A stretch of 64,000 nt of DNA from Labilibaculum antarcticum (GCF_002356295.1 NZ_AP018042.1:896361-960360); one strand, 5' to 3'; numbered from the stretch's first letter, positions 14,819 through 23,550 are shown. The notes: generated by a model from the sequence alone, not told the origin. Numbers and translations: made by a program.

Positions 14819-15070
14819 TTAGGAAAAACCGTTTTGTAAGCCCATAACTACAAAGCCTTTTTCAATTCCAAAGCTTCCACCCTTTAAAATGTAGATGACT
14901 TTCTTTTCGATTACTCGGCCTGTGAATGATTGTAAAGAAATGCTGTATTCTGCAAGGATTAAAATATCATCAAGCTTGAAACCCCTATCATTTTTGCGAA
15001 CTTCAAAAGTCTTTGTACCCTTTACAACTTCCTCGAAGTATTCAGGTAAAATCTTTAATAAATGTTTCAT
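14819..15070 (-). CDS. DUF3850/ASCH-like (PUA-fold) protein
   Basis: An 83-residue protein that matches the small DUF3850 family: it opens with H-x-L-K-I-LPEYFEEV, has a TFEVRKNDRGFK core and a hydrophobic VVMGL end. These domains have a PUA-like fold and are predicted to bind RNA; they are common in phages. The ATG overlaps the stop of the 49-residue gene as ATGA. Confidence 0.75.
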   Translation of the reverse strand: MKHLLKILPEYFEEVVKGTKTFEVRKNDRGFKLDDILILAEYSISLQSFTGRVIEKKVIYILKGGSFGIEKGFVVMGLQNGFS

Positions 15071-15216
15071 ATACTCTGGAATGTTGGAAGGTTCGCATAA
15101 CTAATTCCACTTACTAATAAAAAAGCAATAGCCATTAAACTACTACCTAATATAATAGAGCCAACAAAAGCTATTTTTGCAGTTATATATAACGCCTTGT
15201 AAAATTTTCTTCTCAT
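15067..15216 (-). CDS. Small membrane protein, 49 residues
   Basis: A short frame with a basic start (MRRKFYK) and one long hydrophobic helix (about residues 11-36). It overlaps both neighbours as ATGA, which is strong support for a gene this small. Function unknown. Confidence 0.6.
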   Translation of the reverse strand: MRRKFYKALYITAKIAFVGSIILGSSLMAIAFLLVSGISYANLPTFQSI

Positions 15217-15416
15217 GATTTTGGAGTATCTAATAATTTCATTGTGAGCTTATAAGCTCTTTGTGATAATTCTCTATACATATTAAATTTTGACCAGTGA
15301 ATAAGAGTATGCTTTCCATTACTTTCATTTACAGCCAAATCACTATAAAAAGCGATCTTTTCAACAAGTGATTTATGTAGGACTAGAGCCCTGTCTATTT
15401 TTTGCTGTCTTGTCAT
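15213..15416 (-). CDS. Small helical protein, 67 residues
   Basis: Read from the ATG at 15416, which overlaps the upstream stop as ATGA. The open frame extends 16 codons further, but that stretch encodes the end of the upstream gene in another frame, so the shorter start is preferred. The protein is charged and helical with no recognised domain. Confidence 0.6.
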   Translation of the reverse strand: MTRQQKIDRALVLHKSLVEKIAFYSDLAVNESNGKHTLIHWSKFNMYRELSQRAYKLTMKLLDTPKS

Positions 15417-15580
15417 GATTTTACAGTTTTGGGAGCTGCAAAACACGACTGCATCACTAAACACATAATCAGGGTAACTATATGCTGATATGCACCTATG
15501 ATAATCCCAATTAAGGCCATGCAGGCAAGAAATAGGAATAGCACCCGAAATGCTTTGTTTATTGTTTTTTCAGAACTCAT
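15413..15580 (-). CDS. Small membrane protein, 55 residues
   Basis: A short frame with a polar N-terminus and two hydrophobic stretches (about residues 13-30 and 34-48). It starts just after the DNA-binding protein gene and is coupled to the next gene by ATGA. Function unknown. Confidence 0.55.
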   Translation of the reverse strand: MSSEKTINKAFRVLFLFLACMALIGIIIGAYQHIVTLIMCLVMQSCFAAPKTVKS

Positions 15581-15582
15581 AC

Positions 15583-15840
15583 TTAGGCTGTTTTGGGATG
15601 AAGTTTTACTCTTTGGTATTCTTCCATAAACTCATCAATATCAGTTCGTTTGTAAACTATGTTCTTTCCAGTTTTATAAGATTTTAAAAAAATTATCTTA
15701 TTACTTTTTGGATGAACCTGTACTCCCTCTCTCCATTTTTGGAAAGTGTCTTTTGAACCAAATCCCAGATAAGTAATAGCATGTTGAAGATTCAACCACT
15801 TCTTTTGATTCAAATCGCAAATAATTTCTGGTTTAGTCAT
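15583..15840 (-). CDS. Small DNA-binding protein, excisionase-like
   Basis: An 85-residue protein with the layout of MerR-type excisionases: a WLNLQHAITYLGF helix-turn-helix start, a basic wing and the terminal segment VYKRTDIDEFMEEY, which resembles the conserved end of this family. Likely a regulator or directionality factor of the element. It is the second gene leftward from the immunity region. Confidence 0.65.
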   Translation of the reverse strand: MTKPEIICDLNQKKWLNLQHAITYLGFGSKDTFQKWREGVQVHPKSNKIIFLKSYKTGKNIVYKRTDIDEFMEEYQRVKLHPKTA

Positions 15841-15853
15841 AATAAAATAGGAT

Positions 15854-16048
15854 TTAGGCGATTCGTTTTATTTCAATTCCATCGTTTAATGTGGTAGTAG
15901 AAAACACCAAACCTGTTGCTTTTTTTTCTCGCGAAGCGGCCATTCGGGCGTTGCCTATGTCTTTGGCATTAAGTTTGAACTGATGAGTTTCGCCAACGGT
16001 AAATTGGCGCAATGTTTTTGACCAAGTGGTTTTTGTTTGAATTTCCAT
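15854..16048 (-). CDS. First leftward early gene, 64 residues
   Basis: A small basic protein transcribed divergently from the repressor. The operators between them would control it, placing it where a Cro-like or early antirepressor gene usually sits. I see no helix-turn-helix and do not recognise the family. Confidence 0.6.
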   Translation of the reverse strand: MEIQTKTTWSKTLRQFTVGETHQFKLNAKDIGNARMAASREKKATGLVFSTTTLNDGIEIKRIA

Positions 16049-16097
16049 TTTAAAGCTTAAATTTGTTATTACTAATGTTATTACGCAACAAATATAT

Positions 16098-16129
16098 GAA
16101 CTAAAGTTCGGACTAAGAACCTAAAGTTC
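16098..16129. promoter_or_regulatory. Twin repressor operators
   Basis: Two palindromes, GAACTAAAGTTC (16098-16109) and GAACCTAAAGTTC (16117-16129), lie 19-20 bases apart, two helical turns, between the divergent genes at 16048 and 16144. The first has the GAAC-N4-GTTC form known for Gram-positive LexA boxes. They are the expected binding sites of the repressor encoded next to them. Confidence 0.75.
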
Positions 16130-16143
16130 GAAATAAAATAAAA

Positions 16144-16803
16144 ATGTCAGATATATCGCTCAGAATAAGTGAATTATTACTTGAAAAAAAATTAAACAAA
16201 AGGTCTTTTTCGGCACTTTTAGGCTATTCCGATGTGGCTATTGGAAAAATAATCAACGGAAAAAGCAAACCAAAGTTCGAAATGTTAGAATCTTTGATTA
16301 ATGCATTTCCTGACATCAATCCTAATTGGCTACTAACAGGAAAAGGCGAAATGCTGTTAAGTGAAGAGGAGAATAGCCATACTACCGAGGAAACAGATAA
16401 ACAAACACTAGCCGGATACTACTACCCGAACGTAGATGCTTCGGCAGGCTTAAATTTTGCTACTAACGGAAATGGCTTTGAAAAAATACCTGTTACTATT
16501 CCTTATTGGGGTGAAAATTTGAGCTTTATAAATGTGTTTGGTGATAGTATGTACCCAAAATTCCAGAGTGGTGAAATCATTGGCATTAAAGAGGTTGAAT
16601 ATGTTTATTTGACCTTTGGCAATCCCTTTGTTGTGGTGTTGAAAAACGGCGATGTACATTTAAAGTATGTACGAAAAGGCAAGGATGATACCCACGTGAT
16701 ACTAGCTAGCGAAAATCAACTATACGAGGATAGGGAATTTCATATTAAAAACATACGCTCATTTTACCAAGTTAAAGGGGTAATTTCTAGACTTGCGATG
16801 TAA
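16144..16803 (+). CDS. LexA/CI-like repressor with S24 peptidase domain
   Basis: A 219-residue immunity-type repressor. Residues 5-65 form an HTH_3 DNA-binding domain; residues 120-215 an S24 peptidase with the catalytic Ser135 in FGDSMYP and Lys174 in VHLKYVRK. Ala-Gly pairs at 90-91 and 101-102 are possible self-cleavage sites. This architecture controls lysogeny and responds to DNA damage in many phages and integrative elements. It faces the leftward early genes across two palindromic operators. Confidence 0.9.
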   Translation: MSDISLRISELLLEKKLNKRSFSALLGYSDVAIGKIINGKSKPKFEMLESLINAFPDINPNWLLTGKGEMLLSEEENSHTTEETDKQTLAGYYYPNVDASAGLNFATNGNGFEKIPVTIPYWGENLSFINVFGDSMYPKFQSGEIIGIKEVEYVYLTFGNPFVVVLKNGDVHLKYVRKGKDDTHVILASENQLYEDREFHIKNIRSFYQVKGVISRLAM

Positions 16804-16966
16804 TAATCACCCGAAATTTAAAATTTTCAGAGCTTATATTATGGAGATACAGAGGGTTTGTTTTGTATATAATCCAAAGTAAAGTTTTTGGGATAGTACT
16901 ACAGAAGAATTATCAACCTTTATTTCAAAATATAATTGGAACCATCATTAATTAATTTTTCTAAAA

Positions 16967-17926
16967 ATGACAATTAAGGAAGCTATTTTAAAAATTCTGG
17001 AAGATAATAAACAAGCATTCACCTATTTAGAAGTACTAGAAAAAATTGATACTGAAAATTATATTAACTGGACAAACGCAAAGACTCCTTCTGATACCAT
17101 TGGTGCTCAACTAGGTCATTTCATTAGACAAAATGATACACGAGTCAAACGTGTAAAGGGTAAAAAAGGCTTCAAATATTATTTGTCAAAATATGAAAAT
17201 GAGTTAAACCTATCAGAAATAATAGAAAAAGAAGGAGAAGGTAAAAAAGTACCTAAATCAAAAACATATCAGGAAAGAGATCTACACATTCTTTTGAGTA
17301 GTTATTTAAAGAATCAGAATACGTATTCAAAAACAATTTTCCATGAAAAGTCTTCAAATAGCAAAGACAATCATCAGAAATGGATACACCCAGATATGAT
17401 TGGAATAAATTTCCTTAATCTTCAAAATAAATCAAGTAATGCTCTTTTAAAAGTAATCAATAAAGCTGATGCATTCGACCTGATTTCTTATGAGCTTAAA
17501 AAGGAAATAAAATCAGATTATGAACTTAAACAATGTTTCTTTCAGGCTGTATCAAATTCAAGTTGGGCTAACTATGGCTACCTAGTAGCTATTGAAATAA
17601 GTAAAAATCTCTTAGACGAAATGGAACGGCTTAATCAATCCTTTGGTATTGGAGTAATCGAATTGAATGCAAACCCATTTGAAAGTAAAGTTTTATTCAC
17701 GTCTAAGTATCGAGAACTTGATTTTAAAACAATTGACAAACTTTGCGAAATAAATACTGATTTCACCAAATTTATTGAAAAAACAGAAATGTTGCTTACA
17801 GCTGAAGAGAGATATGTAAAAGGAACTCGAATGGAATTTGAAAATTTTTGCGATGAATATTTCAAAACGGATTCCGAAATTGAGAAATACTGCCAAGAGA
17901 AAAACATCCCTTTTGAAGAAATTTAA
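16967..17926 (+). CDS. HARE-HTH domain protein, restriction-associated
   Basis: A 319-residue protein. Residues 1-75 match the HARE-HTH winged helix (TIKEAILKILEDN, then GAQLGHFIRQND and KGFKYYL). The rest resembles the conserved body of COG2958-type proteins, with no catalytic motif that I can name. HARE-HTH domains are known from restriction enzymes and chromatin factors. Placed directly before a restriction-modification pair, it is probably an accessory or regulatory subunit, or a second nuclease-like defence gene (inference). Confidence 0.7.
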   Translation: MTIKEAILKILEDNKQAFTYLEVLEKIDTENYINWTNAKTPSDTIGAQLGHFIRQNDTRVKRVKGKKGFKYYLSKYENELNLSEIIEKEGEGKKVPKSKTYQERDLHILLSSYLKNQNTYSKTIFHEKSSNSKDNHQKWIHPDMIGINFLNLQNKSSNALLKVINKADAFDLISYELKKEIKSDYELKQCFFQAVSNSSWANYGYLVAIEISKNLLDEMERLNQSFGIGVIELNANPFESKVLFTSKYRELDFKTIDKLCEINTDFTKFIEKTEMLLTAEERYVKGTRMEFENFCDEYFKTDSEIEKYCQEKNIPFEEI

Positions 17927-18185
17927 AACACTAGAAAACAGGAATATTTATAAGGTAATTGGGCTAATTTCGCAGAGGAGTTATTAGAAGACTAAACACA
18001 GTTATATGTTCTCATACAACTGTATTCGGAGGAACAACGACACCTTTAAAAAAAAGACACAAACAAAATTTACAATAGCACCTAAGCCCGATTCCATCCC
18101 CTTAAGTTGATGGAAAAAGCAAACCAAATAAGTCATCTAAAAATTGCATCTTTGAACATTAAAAAGATTTAAGAAAATTGAAATA

Positions 18186-20234
18186 ATGAAAGGAAAAAAA
18201 ATAGCACAATCAATAGAACCAAATATTGCAGATTTAGCTAATGGCTGGCTTAAATCAGATAAATTACCTTATAAATTAGAACAAGAAACAGTAAATACCG
18301 AAATTGACAAAGCACTTTCTGACTATTTCACTAAAAATGGTGGAACAGGTGCAAATCGGCCAGATGCAAAAATATTACTTCAAGATAAAAATTTAGACTT
18401 CTTCCCTATTCTTATTGAATACAAAGGGTATAAAGACAAACTCGTAAAACTGGATGCTAACAAACAAGTTGAAAATCGAACCAATAAAAATGAGCCACAT
18501 TTTAAAAATATAAATTCTTATGCTGTAAATGGTGCGGTGCACTATGCAAACGCTTTACTTCATCACACAAATTACACCGATATTATCGCTATCGGTATGA
18601 CAGGCTACAAAGATGATACAGGGAAAATTCATCACGAAATAGGAGTTTATTATGTTTCTAAAAGCAATTTGGGAGCAGGTCAAAAAATTGACGAATATTC
18701 GGATTTTTCATTTTTAGTACCGAAAAATTTTGATGCTTTTATTGAGAAAGTTAAAACACTTCAATTATCTCAAGAAGAACTTGACAAATTAAAAGAGCAA
18801 CGAGAAAGAGAAATTGACCAAAGCCTTGTAAAACTAAACAACGACATTTACCAAAATGAAAAAGGACTAGGAGAAAATGACCGAGTTTACCTTGTTGCGG
18901 CTTCAATTATTGCAACACTTGGAATACCTGGAAAAGTTACACCTCTTGAAAAATCGGACTTAAGATCTTCTACCGAAAAAGGTAATAAAGACGGTGACAT
19001 CATCGTAAGAAAGATTAAATCCTTTTTAGAAGAAAAAGACATACCCTCCGAAAAGAAAAATCTAATTTTAAGAACATTAGAAAATACACTTACAACAGAA
19101 AATATAAACAAAGTTGAAAACGGAGAAAGTCAACTTAAAAGAGTTTTTACCAAAATTGTTGATGATTTAGGAATTTACTACAAAATAGGCTTAACGACTG
19201 ACTTTACAGGTAAACTCTTTAATGAAATGTACGGTTGGCTTGGGTTTTCGCAAGACAAACTAAATGATGTGGTACTTACACCTAACTATGTTGCTTCCCT
19301 TTTAGTAAAACTAGCAAGAGTAAACAAAGATTCTTATGTATGGGATTTTGCAACAGGTTCAGCAGGTTTGTTGGTAGCTGCTATGAATGAAATGCTTAAT
19401 GATGCTAAAAACAACATTACTTCGCCCCAAGAACTTACCCAAAAAGAAATCAAAATAAAAGCTGAACAACTGCTCGGTTTAGAGTTGCTTTCAAGCGTTT
19501 ATATGTTGGCTATCCTCAATATGATTTTAATGGGTGATGGAAGTTCTAACATCTTGAACATTGACTCAATTAAAGATTTTGACGGTAAATATGGTTTTGG
19601 AAAAACCGACAGCAAATTCCCTGCGGATGCTTTTATATTAAATCCGCCCTATTCTGCTTTAGGTAATGGAATGAACTTCGTAGAAAAAGCATTGGGGATG
19701 ATGAACAGAGGTTATGGAGCAATCATTATTCAAAACTCATCAGGTTCAGGTAAAGCTATTGACTTCAACAAAAGAATTTTGGCAAAACATACGTTTTTAG
19801 CCAGTATTAAAATGCCTGTGGATATTTTCATTGGTAAATCAAGTGTTAATACCAACATTTATGTTTTTAAAGTAAATGAAAAACACCACAAAGACGATAT
19901 TGTAAAATTTATAGATTTCACTAATGACGGTTACACACGTAGCAACCGAAAAAAAGCAAGCAATAACCTAAAAGACACGAATCAAGCAAAAGAACGTTAT
20001 GAAGAAGTAGTAAACTTGGTGCGTTTTGGAAAAAGCAAACTCAATATATTTACTGAGCGAGAATATTATGAAGGAACTATCGACCCCAATAATGGTGCGG
20101 ACTGGAACCAAACAGCCCCATCAGATACAAAACCAAACATACACGATTTTAAGAAAACCGTAAGCGATTATCTCTCTTGGGAAATAAACACTCTTTTAAA
20201 GCAAAATACATTTGAGCAAGAGCTGGGAAAGTAG
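18186..20234 (+). CDS. Type IIB (BcgI A-like) restriction-methylation subunit
   Basis: A 682-residue fusion of nuclease and N6-adenine methyltransferase. The N-terminus has a PD-(D/E)XK nuclease motif: Pro59-Asp60, then Glu78-Tyr-Lys80. A helical region follows, then the methyltransferase with motif I DFATGSAG (388-395) and motif IV NPPY (486-489). Length and order match BcgI A, which cuts on both sides of its site, and the next gene is the matching specificity subunit. Both strands of its bipartite site would be methylated in the host. Located just inside the element's right end, it may stabilise the element and exclude other phages. Confidence 0.85.
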   Translation: MKGKKIAQSIEPNIADLANGWLKSDKLPYKLEQETVNTEIDKALSDYFTKNGGTGANRPDAKILLQDKNLDFFPILIEYKGYKDKLVKLDANKQVENRTNKNEPHFKNINSYAVNGAVHYANALLHHTNYTDIIAIGMTGYKDDTGKIHHEIGVYYVSKSNLGAGQKIDEYSDFSFLVPKNFDAFIEKVKTLQLSQEELDKLKEQREREIDQSLVKLNNDIYQNEKGLGENDRVYLVAASIIATLGIPGKVTPLEKSDLRSSTEKGNKDGDIIVRKIKSFLEEKDIPSEKKNLILRTLENTLTTENINKVENGESQLKRVFTKIVDDLGIYYKIGLTTDFTGKLFNEMYGWLGFSQDKLNDVVLTPNYVASLLVKLARVNKDSYVWDFATGSAGLLVAAMNEMLNDAKNNITSPQELTQKEIKIKAEQLLGLELLSSVYMLAILNMILMGDGSSNILNIDSIKDFDGKYGFGKTDSKFPADAFILNPPYSALGNGMNFVEKALGMMNRGYGAIIIQNSSGSGKAIDFNKRILAKHTFLASIKMPVDIFIGKSSVNTNIYVFKVNEKHHKDDIVKFIDFTNDGYTRSNRKKASNNLKDTNQAKERYEEVVNLVRFGKSKLNIFTEREYYEGTIDPNNGADWNQTAPSDTKPNIHDFKKTVSDYLSWEINTLLKQNTFEQELGK

Positions 20235-20254
20235 ACACCCCACTTAACAAGAAA

Positions 20255-21316
20255 TTGCAAAAAGTTAAGTGGGGTGAATATTCCTTTAAAAGCATTTTTA
20301 ACAATATTGCTCAAGGTAGAAGACTCAAAAAAGATGACCAAATTTCAGGCAATATCCCATTTGTAATGGCTGGAACAACAAATACAGGTATTGTAGATTA
20401 TATTTCCAATCCTGTGGCAAACTTTCCTGAAAATTCTATAACAATAGACATTTTTGGCAATACTTTTTATCGAGATTATAATTTTGGTGCAGGTGATGAT
20501 ACAGGTGTTTATTGGAATAGTAAAAAAGAATACACCAAGAAAACAATGCTTTTTTTTGCAATATCAATGGAGAAATCCCTGTTTGGAAAATTTGATTACG
20601 GAAAAAAATTAAGAAGCTCCCAAAGTTTAAATTTCAAAATGCAACTACCTACCAAAAACGGGAAGATAGATTTTGAATTTATGGAAAGTTTTGTAGCTGA
20701 TTTAGAAGCAGAACGCATTAAAAAACTAGACGATTACTTAATAGAAAATGGATTATCTAATTACCATTTAACCGAAAACGAAAAACAAGCTTTAGAGAAT
20801 TTTGAAAACCTTAATTGGAATATTTTTAATCTTGAAAAGCTGTTTGGAAAATCTACACGTGGAAAACGGCTTAAAAGTACGGATAGAATATCGGGCAATT
20901 TACCTTTCATTACAGCAGGAGAAACGGATGAAGGTGTTTCTGCTTTTATAGGTAACAAAGTGAATGTGTTTTCTGAAAATACTACAACAATTGATATGTT
21001 TGGTTCAGCAAAATACAGGAATTTTAAATATGGTGGAGATGACCATATTGCAGTTGTACATACTGAAAAATTACCAAAACTAGCATCAATATTTGTAACA
21101 ACTTCAATTCATAAATCATCTTATAATGGCCAATTTAATTACGGGAGAAATTTTTACGCAAAAGACGCTGACACATTAGATATTTCACTTCCACTAAAAG
21201 GACAAAAACCAGATTATGAAACTATGGAGACAATTATTTCTGCCATTCATAAATTAGTTATAAAGGATGTGGTTTTATATACTGATAAAAAAAATAGAAT
21301 CAATCAACACGCCTAG
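20255..21316 (+). CDS. Type IIB specificity subunit (BcgI B-like)
   Basis: A 353-residue DNA-recognition subunit with two target-recognition repeats, at about residues 5-95 and 190-280. Both contain the pattern GRRL/GKRL-K-x-x-D-x-ISGN-(I/L)-PF, then a TID-(I/M)-FG strand. The frame has no ATG; TTG at 20255 is the best start, 20 bases after the upstream stop. It would pair with the fused nuclease-methylase to set the bipartite recognition site. Confidence 0.85.
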   Translation: MQKVKWGEYSFKSIFNNIAQGRRLKKDDQISGNIPFVMAGTTNTGIVDYISNPVANFPENSITIDIFGNTFYRDYNFGAGDDTGVYWNSKKEYTKKTMLFFAISMEKSLFGKFDYGKKLRSSQSLNFKMQLPTKNGKIDFEFMESFVADLEAERIKKLDDYLIENGLSNYHLTENEKQALENFENLNWNIFNLEKLFGKSTRGKRLKSTDRISGNLPFITAGETDEGVSAFIGNKVNVFSENTTTIDMFGSAKYRNFKYGGDDHIAVVHTEKLPKLASIFVTTSIHKSSYNGQFNYGRNFYAKDADTLDISLPLKGQKPDYETMETIISAIHKLVIKDVVLYTDKKNRINQHA

Positions 21317-21337
21317 TTTAGGAATGATATCGCAACG

Positions 21338-21360
21338 AAAAACGTGCAAAAAACGTGCAA
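21338..21360. promoter_or_regulatory. Possible integrase arm-type sites
   Basis: AAAACGTGCAA occurs twice in direct repeat with an 11-base period, about 65 bases inside the tRNA-fragment junction. Position and period fit arm-type integrase binding sites. Confidence 0.4.
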
Positions 21361-21421
21361 ATCCAAAACCCCACCCTCTCGCAACCACTGGTTTACTGAC
21401 AATTAACAATGAAGCGGTTGT

Positions 21422-21466
21422 GTCTGGGGGGCGTGGGGTCGGAAGTTCGAATCTTCTCGCCCCGAC
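21422..21466 (+). other. tRNA 3' fragment, right attachment site (att) of the element
   Basis: The stretch ends in a well-formed T-arm (GGAAG, loop TTCGAAT, CTTCT) and a 3' acceptor strand CGCCCCG with discriminator A and CAA after it. The anticodon side, TCTGGGGGGC, suggests tRNA-Pro(GGG). No matching 5' acceptor (CGGGGCG) is found within 80 bases upstream and the anticodon stem pairs poorly, so this is not an intact gene but the 3' half left by insertion into a tRNA. Confidence 0.75.
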
Positions 21467-21479
21467 AAAGCAAAGGAAA

Positions 21480-21509
21480 GGCCACACATTAAATTGCGTG
21501 GTCTTTTTT
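21480..21509 (+). terminator. Native terminator of the interrupted tRNA
   Basis: GGCCAC pairs with GTGGTC (one G-U pair), followed by six T. It directly follows the tRNA fragment, as expected on the chromosomal side of the junction. Confidence 0.65.
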
Positions 21510-21589
21510 CATGAAAACTTTTATTCCTCTTGTTGAGTCTAAAAGTTTTGTATTTTCTAATTTTACATTTTCCTAAAAATTTATATCTA

Positions 21590-22057
21590 TTGAAATTAGT
21601 TAGCCTTATTATTCTCGCAAGCTTTATCAGTTTGTTTTCCTGTCAGCAAAATAGTGTTGAGACCTATGCCCTACGATTAAAACCGGGAATGGATCTAAAG
21701 CAATAAATGGCACAATTCTTTAAAACCAATCAGTTGCAATCGGCATCGATTTCTACCTGTGTGGGGAGTTTTAGAGAACTAACTATTCGTCCTGCCAACC
21801 AACAAAAGTTTTTACATTTAAAAGGTCATTACGAAATTGTTTCACTTACCGGAACCTTTGCAGACCATGGCGAAAACAATCATATTCACATTTCGGTATC
21901 GGATAGCACAGGCTACACCATCGGCGGGCACTTGGTGGATGGTAATATTATTTACACGACTGCTGAGATTGTACTCCTCAACAATAAAGGCATCAATTTT
22001 ACTCGCGTAAAAGATCCTGAAACAACGTATTATGAATTAGAGGTGCTGAAGGACTAG
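21590..22057 (+). pseudogene. Decayed PPC-domain lipoprotein gene
   Basis: A second copy of the gene at 25125-25595, with the flanking upstream DNA also duplicated. The ATG start is lost (TTG or ATT in its place) and a GAA codon has become TAA at about codon 37, next to the DLKQ segment. An internal ATG at 21707 still gives a 116-residue PPC-domain fragment without signal peptide. Many substitutions separate the copies, so the duplication is not recent. Confidence 0.8.
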
Positions 22058-22079
22058 CTTGTAAAGCTAAGAAATGAAC

Positions 22080-22232
22080 TAAAATATGGACTGTTAAGTA
22101 TGCGGGGAAGCCATAATAGGTAAAAGACCAGACAGTAAATATTGCTCTGTAAGCTTTATAAATACTGAAAAACAGATGAGAGTCACAGAAAGATATCTAA
22201 ATGAATTAAACTGTTAAAGACCGGACGAAAAC
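22080..22232 (+). pseudogene. Collapsed remnant of the zinc-finger gene
   Basis: This stretch aligns base by base with the start of the gene at 9948: the TATTGCTCTG(C/T)AAGC segment of the finger is nearly identical, followed by a GAGTCACAG...AAAG and AATGAATTAAAC segment. It then jumps to the end of that gene (TTAAAGACCGGAC), so the coiled-coil part is deleted. Stops occur in frame. It is a relic of a second copy of the element, outside the present att junction. Confidence 0.75.
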
Positions 22233-22234
22233 CC

Positions 22235-22274
22235 AAAACGCCCCCGTAAATTTCATGATTTACGGGGGCGTTTT
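22235..22274 (+). terminator. Terminator kept from the remnant
   Basis: A perfect 16-bp stem (AAAACGCCCCCGTAAA and its complement) with an eight-base loop. It is the counterpart of the hairpin at 10652-10689 and also ends transcription towards the next gene pair. Confidence 0.75.
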
Positions 22275-22338
22275 TCATTTCCCAGAATACCTTTTACTTT
22301 TTAGACAGTATAATGCTTGGTAAATGAAATGTAGCGTA

Positions 22339-23166
22339 TTATTTGTATTCAATCTGTCTTTCCCAAACGAAACCTAATTTGCCATCAGAATATCTTTTTT
22401 TGGTTATCCAGTTATTATTTTCATCATAAACGTACTCAAATGAGGTTTGATGTATTTGTTTCCCCTCTTTATCATACCATTTTTGAATTGTTATATTATT
22501 TGCTCTATCATATTCGGAGATGAATTTTGTGTATTCACCATTTGGTCTTATTAACTCGGATTCAATTTCATTGCCTTTTCTATCGTAGGTAAAAGTTCTC
22601 GTATTTTTTATTCTTCCATCAGGCTCAAACTCTATTTCTTTACTCTTTTGGTTTCTGGAATTATATTCGTTGGTTGTTTTAAAAGTTATATTTGATTCAG
22701 AAATCGTATTGCTCATTGATATTTGATTTCCATTAATGTCGTATTTGTTTTTTTGTGTGGAAATTAATTCATCTTTCGAGTTAAAGGTTCTCGACTCAAT
22801 AATTTTCCCATTATTATCAAATTCGCTTGTTGTGTATTTTTCCAGATTTCCGTCTTTGTCATAAGTGGTACTTTTAATTACTTCTCCATCCTTATTTGTT
22901 ATAAGTTTTGTTTTTTCATAAAGTGTTGCATCAACTTCGTAACTCCAATATTCAACTAAAACTCCTTGTTCGTCATAAAATTCTTTCCTACTACTCTCTT
23001 GATTTAAAGCTATTTCTCTTACTAATGCTCCACTTTGTTTTGAGCCATAAGAAGCTTCTAAAATTGTGTTAAACATTTTGGAATTTTCTTTATTCGTATT
23101 TTTTGTAGAAGAACAAGAAAAGATAAATCCCAAAACGAATAGGCTAAATATTATTTTCATTTTCAT
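22339..23166 (-). CDS. YD-repeat-like lipoprotein
   Basis: Read from the ATG at 23166, giving 275 residues with a lipoprotein signal (FIFSC-SS at about residue 19). The frame is open 37 codons further upstream, but only this start gives a signal peptide. The body is a series of about ten short repeats of the Y-D-x-x-G-N/K-x-(I/V) type (YDKDGNLEKY, FDNNGKIIES, YDINGNQISM), as in RHS/YD-repeat and toxin_antidote-like surface proteins. Probably an outer-surface protein; partner unknown. Confidence 0.75.
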   Translation of the reverse strand: MKMKIIFSLFVLGFIFSCSSTKNTNKENSKMFNTILEASYGSKQSGALVREIALNQESSRKEFYDEQGVLVEYWSYEVDATLYEKTKLITNKDGEVIKSTTYDKDGNLEKYTTSEFDNNGKIIESRTFNSKDELISTQKNKYDINGNQISMSNTISESNITFKTTNEYNSRNQKSKEIEFEPDGRIKNTRTFTYDRKGNEIESELIRPNGEYTKFISEYDRANNITIQKWYDKEGKQIHQTSFEYVYDENNNWITKKRYSDGKLGFVWERQIEYK

Positions 23167-23288
23167 AATGTTGGATAACTTGTTAGAATATGCAATTATA
23201 TTATTATTAAAAGGTGCACAATATAAAATCCATATTGACATTGGTGCTGAATGTAGTATATAACCATCAATTTTCAAAATATTCTTTT

Positions 23289-23550
23289 CTAATTTTCTTT
23301 GCTTCGACTCACGCCTTTAGCCGAAACGGTGATACATATGCTCAAATCTGATTGTAAAATGGCTTCAATATTTGGATCTTTTCCACCAGGAGAAATTAAA
23401 TTTTTATTTTTCGAAGCTATTTTTCTCCCCTTGTGCACACCACTATTTTTAGCTTGTGTACTTCCTCCTTTTTGGCATTCCTGCGTTCGTTTGATTTCAA
23501 TTTGTGAGAGAGTTCACATTATATTTGTAATAAATTCAAAAAATAGTAGA
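23289..23550 (-). pseudogene. Dead serine recombinase fragment
   Basis: Translation of the minus strand gives a stretch that follows the C-terminal half of the 11771-12415 recombinase: LSQIEIKRTQECQKG matches LAQMEIERSKERQLEG, and HKGRKIASKNK matches YKGRKAGSKNK, then a decayed helix-turn-helix. In-frame stops occur at both ends and the catalytic domain is missing. It probably came with the same lost element as the remnant at 22080. Confidence 0.75.

Noticed and set aside
21385..21466. Complete tRNA gene
   Set aside because: No 5' acceptor strand complementary to CGCCCCG and a poorly paired anticodon stem; only the 3' half is present.
21267..21536. Open frames of 89 (plus) and 70 (minus) codons over the tRNA fragment
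   Set aside because: They arise from translating the tRNA 3' half and its terminator; the minus one has the well-known spurious RRFELPTPRPPD sequence.
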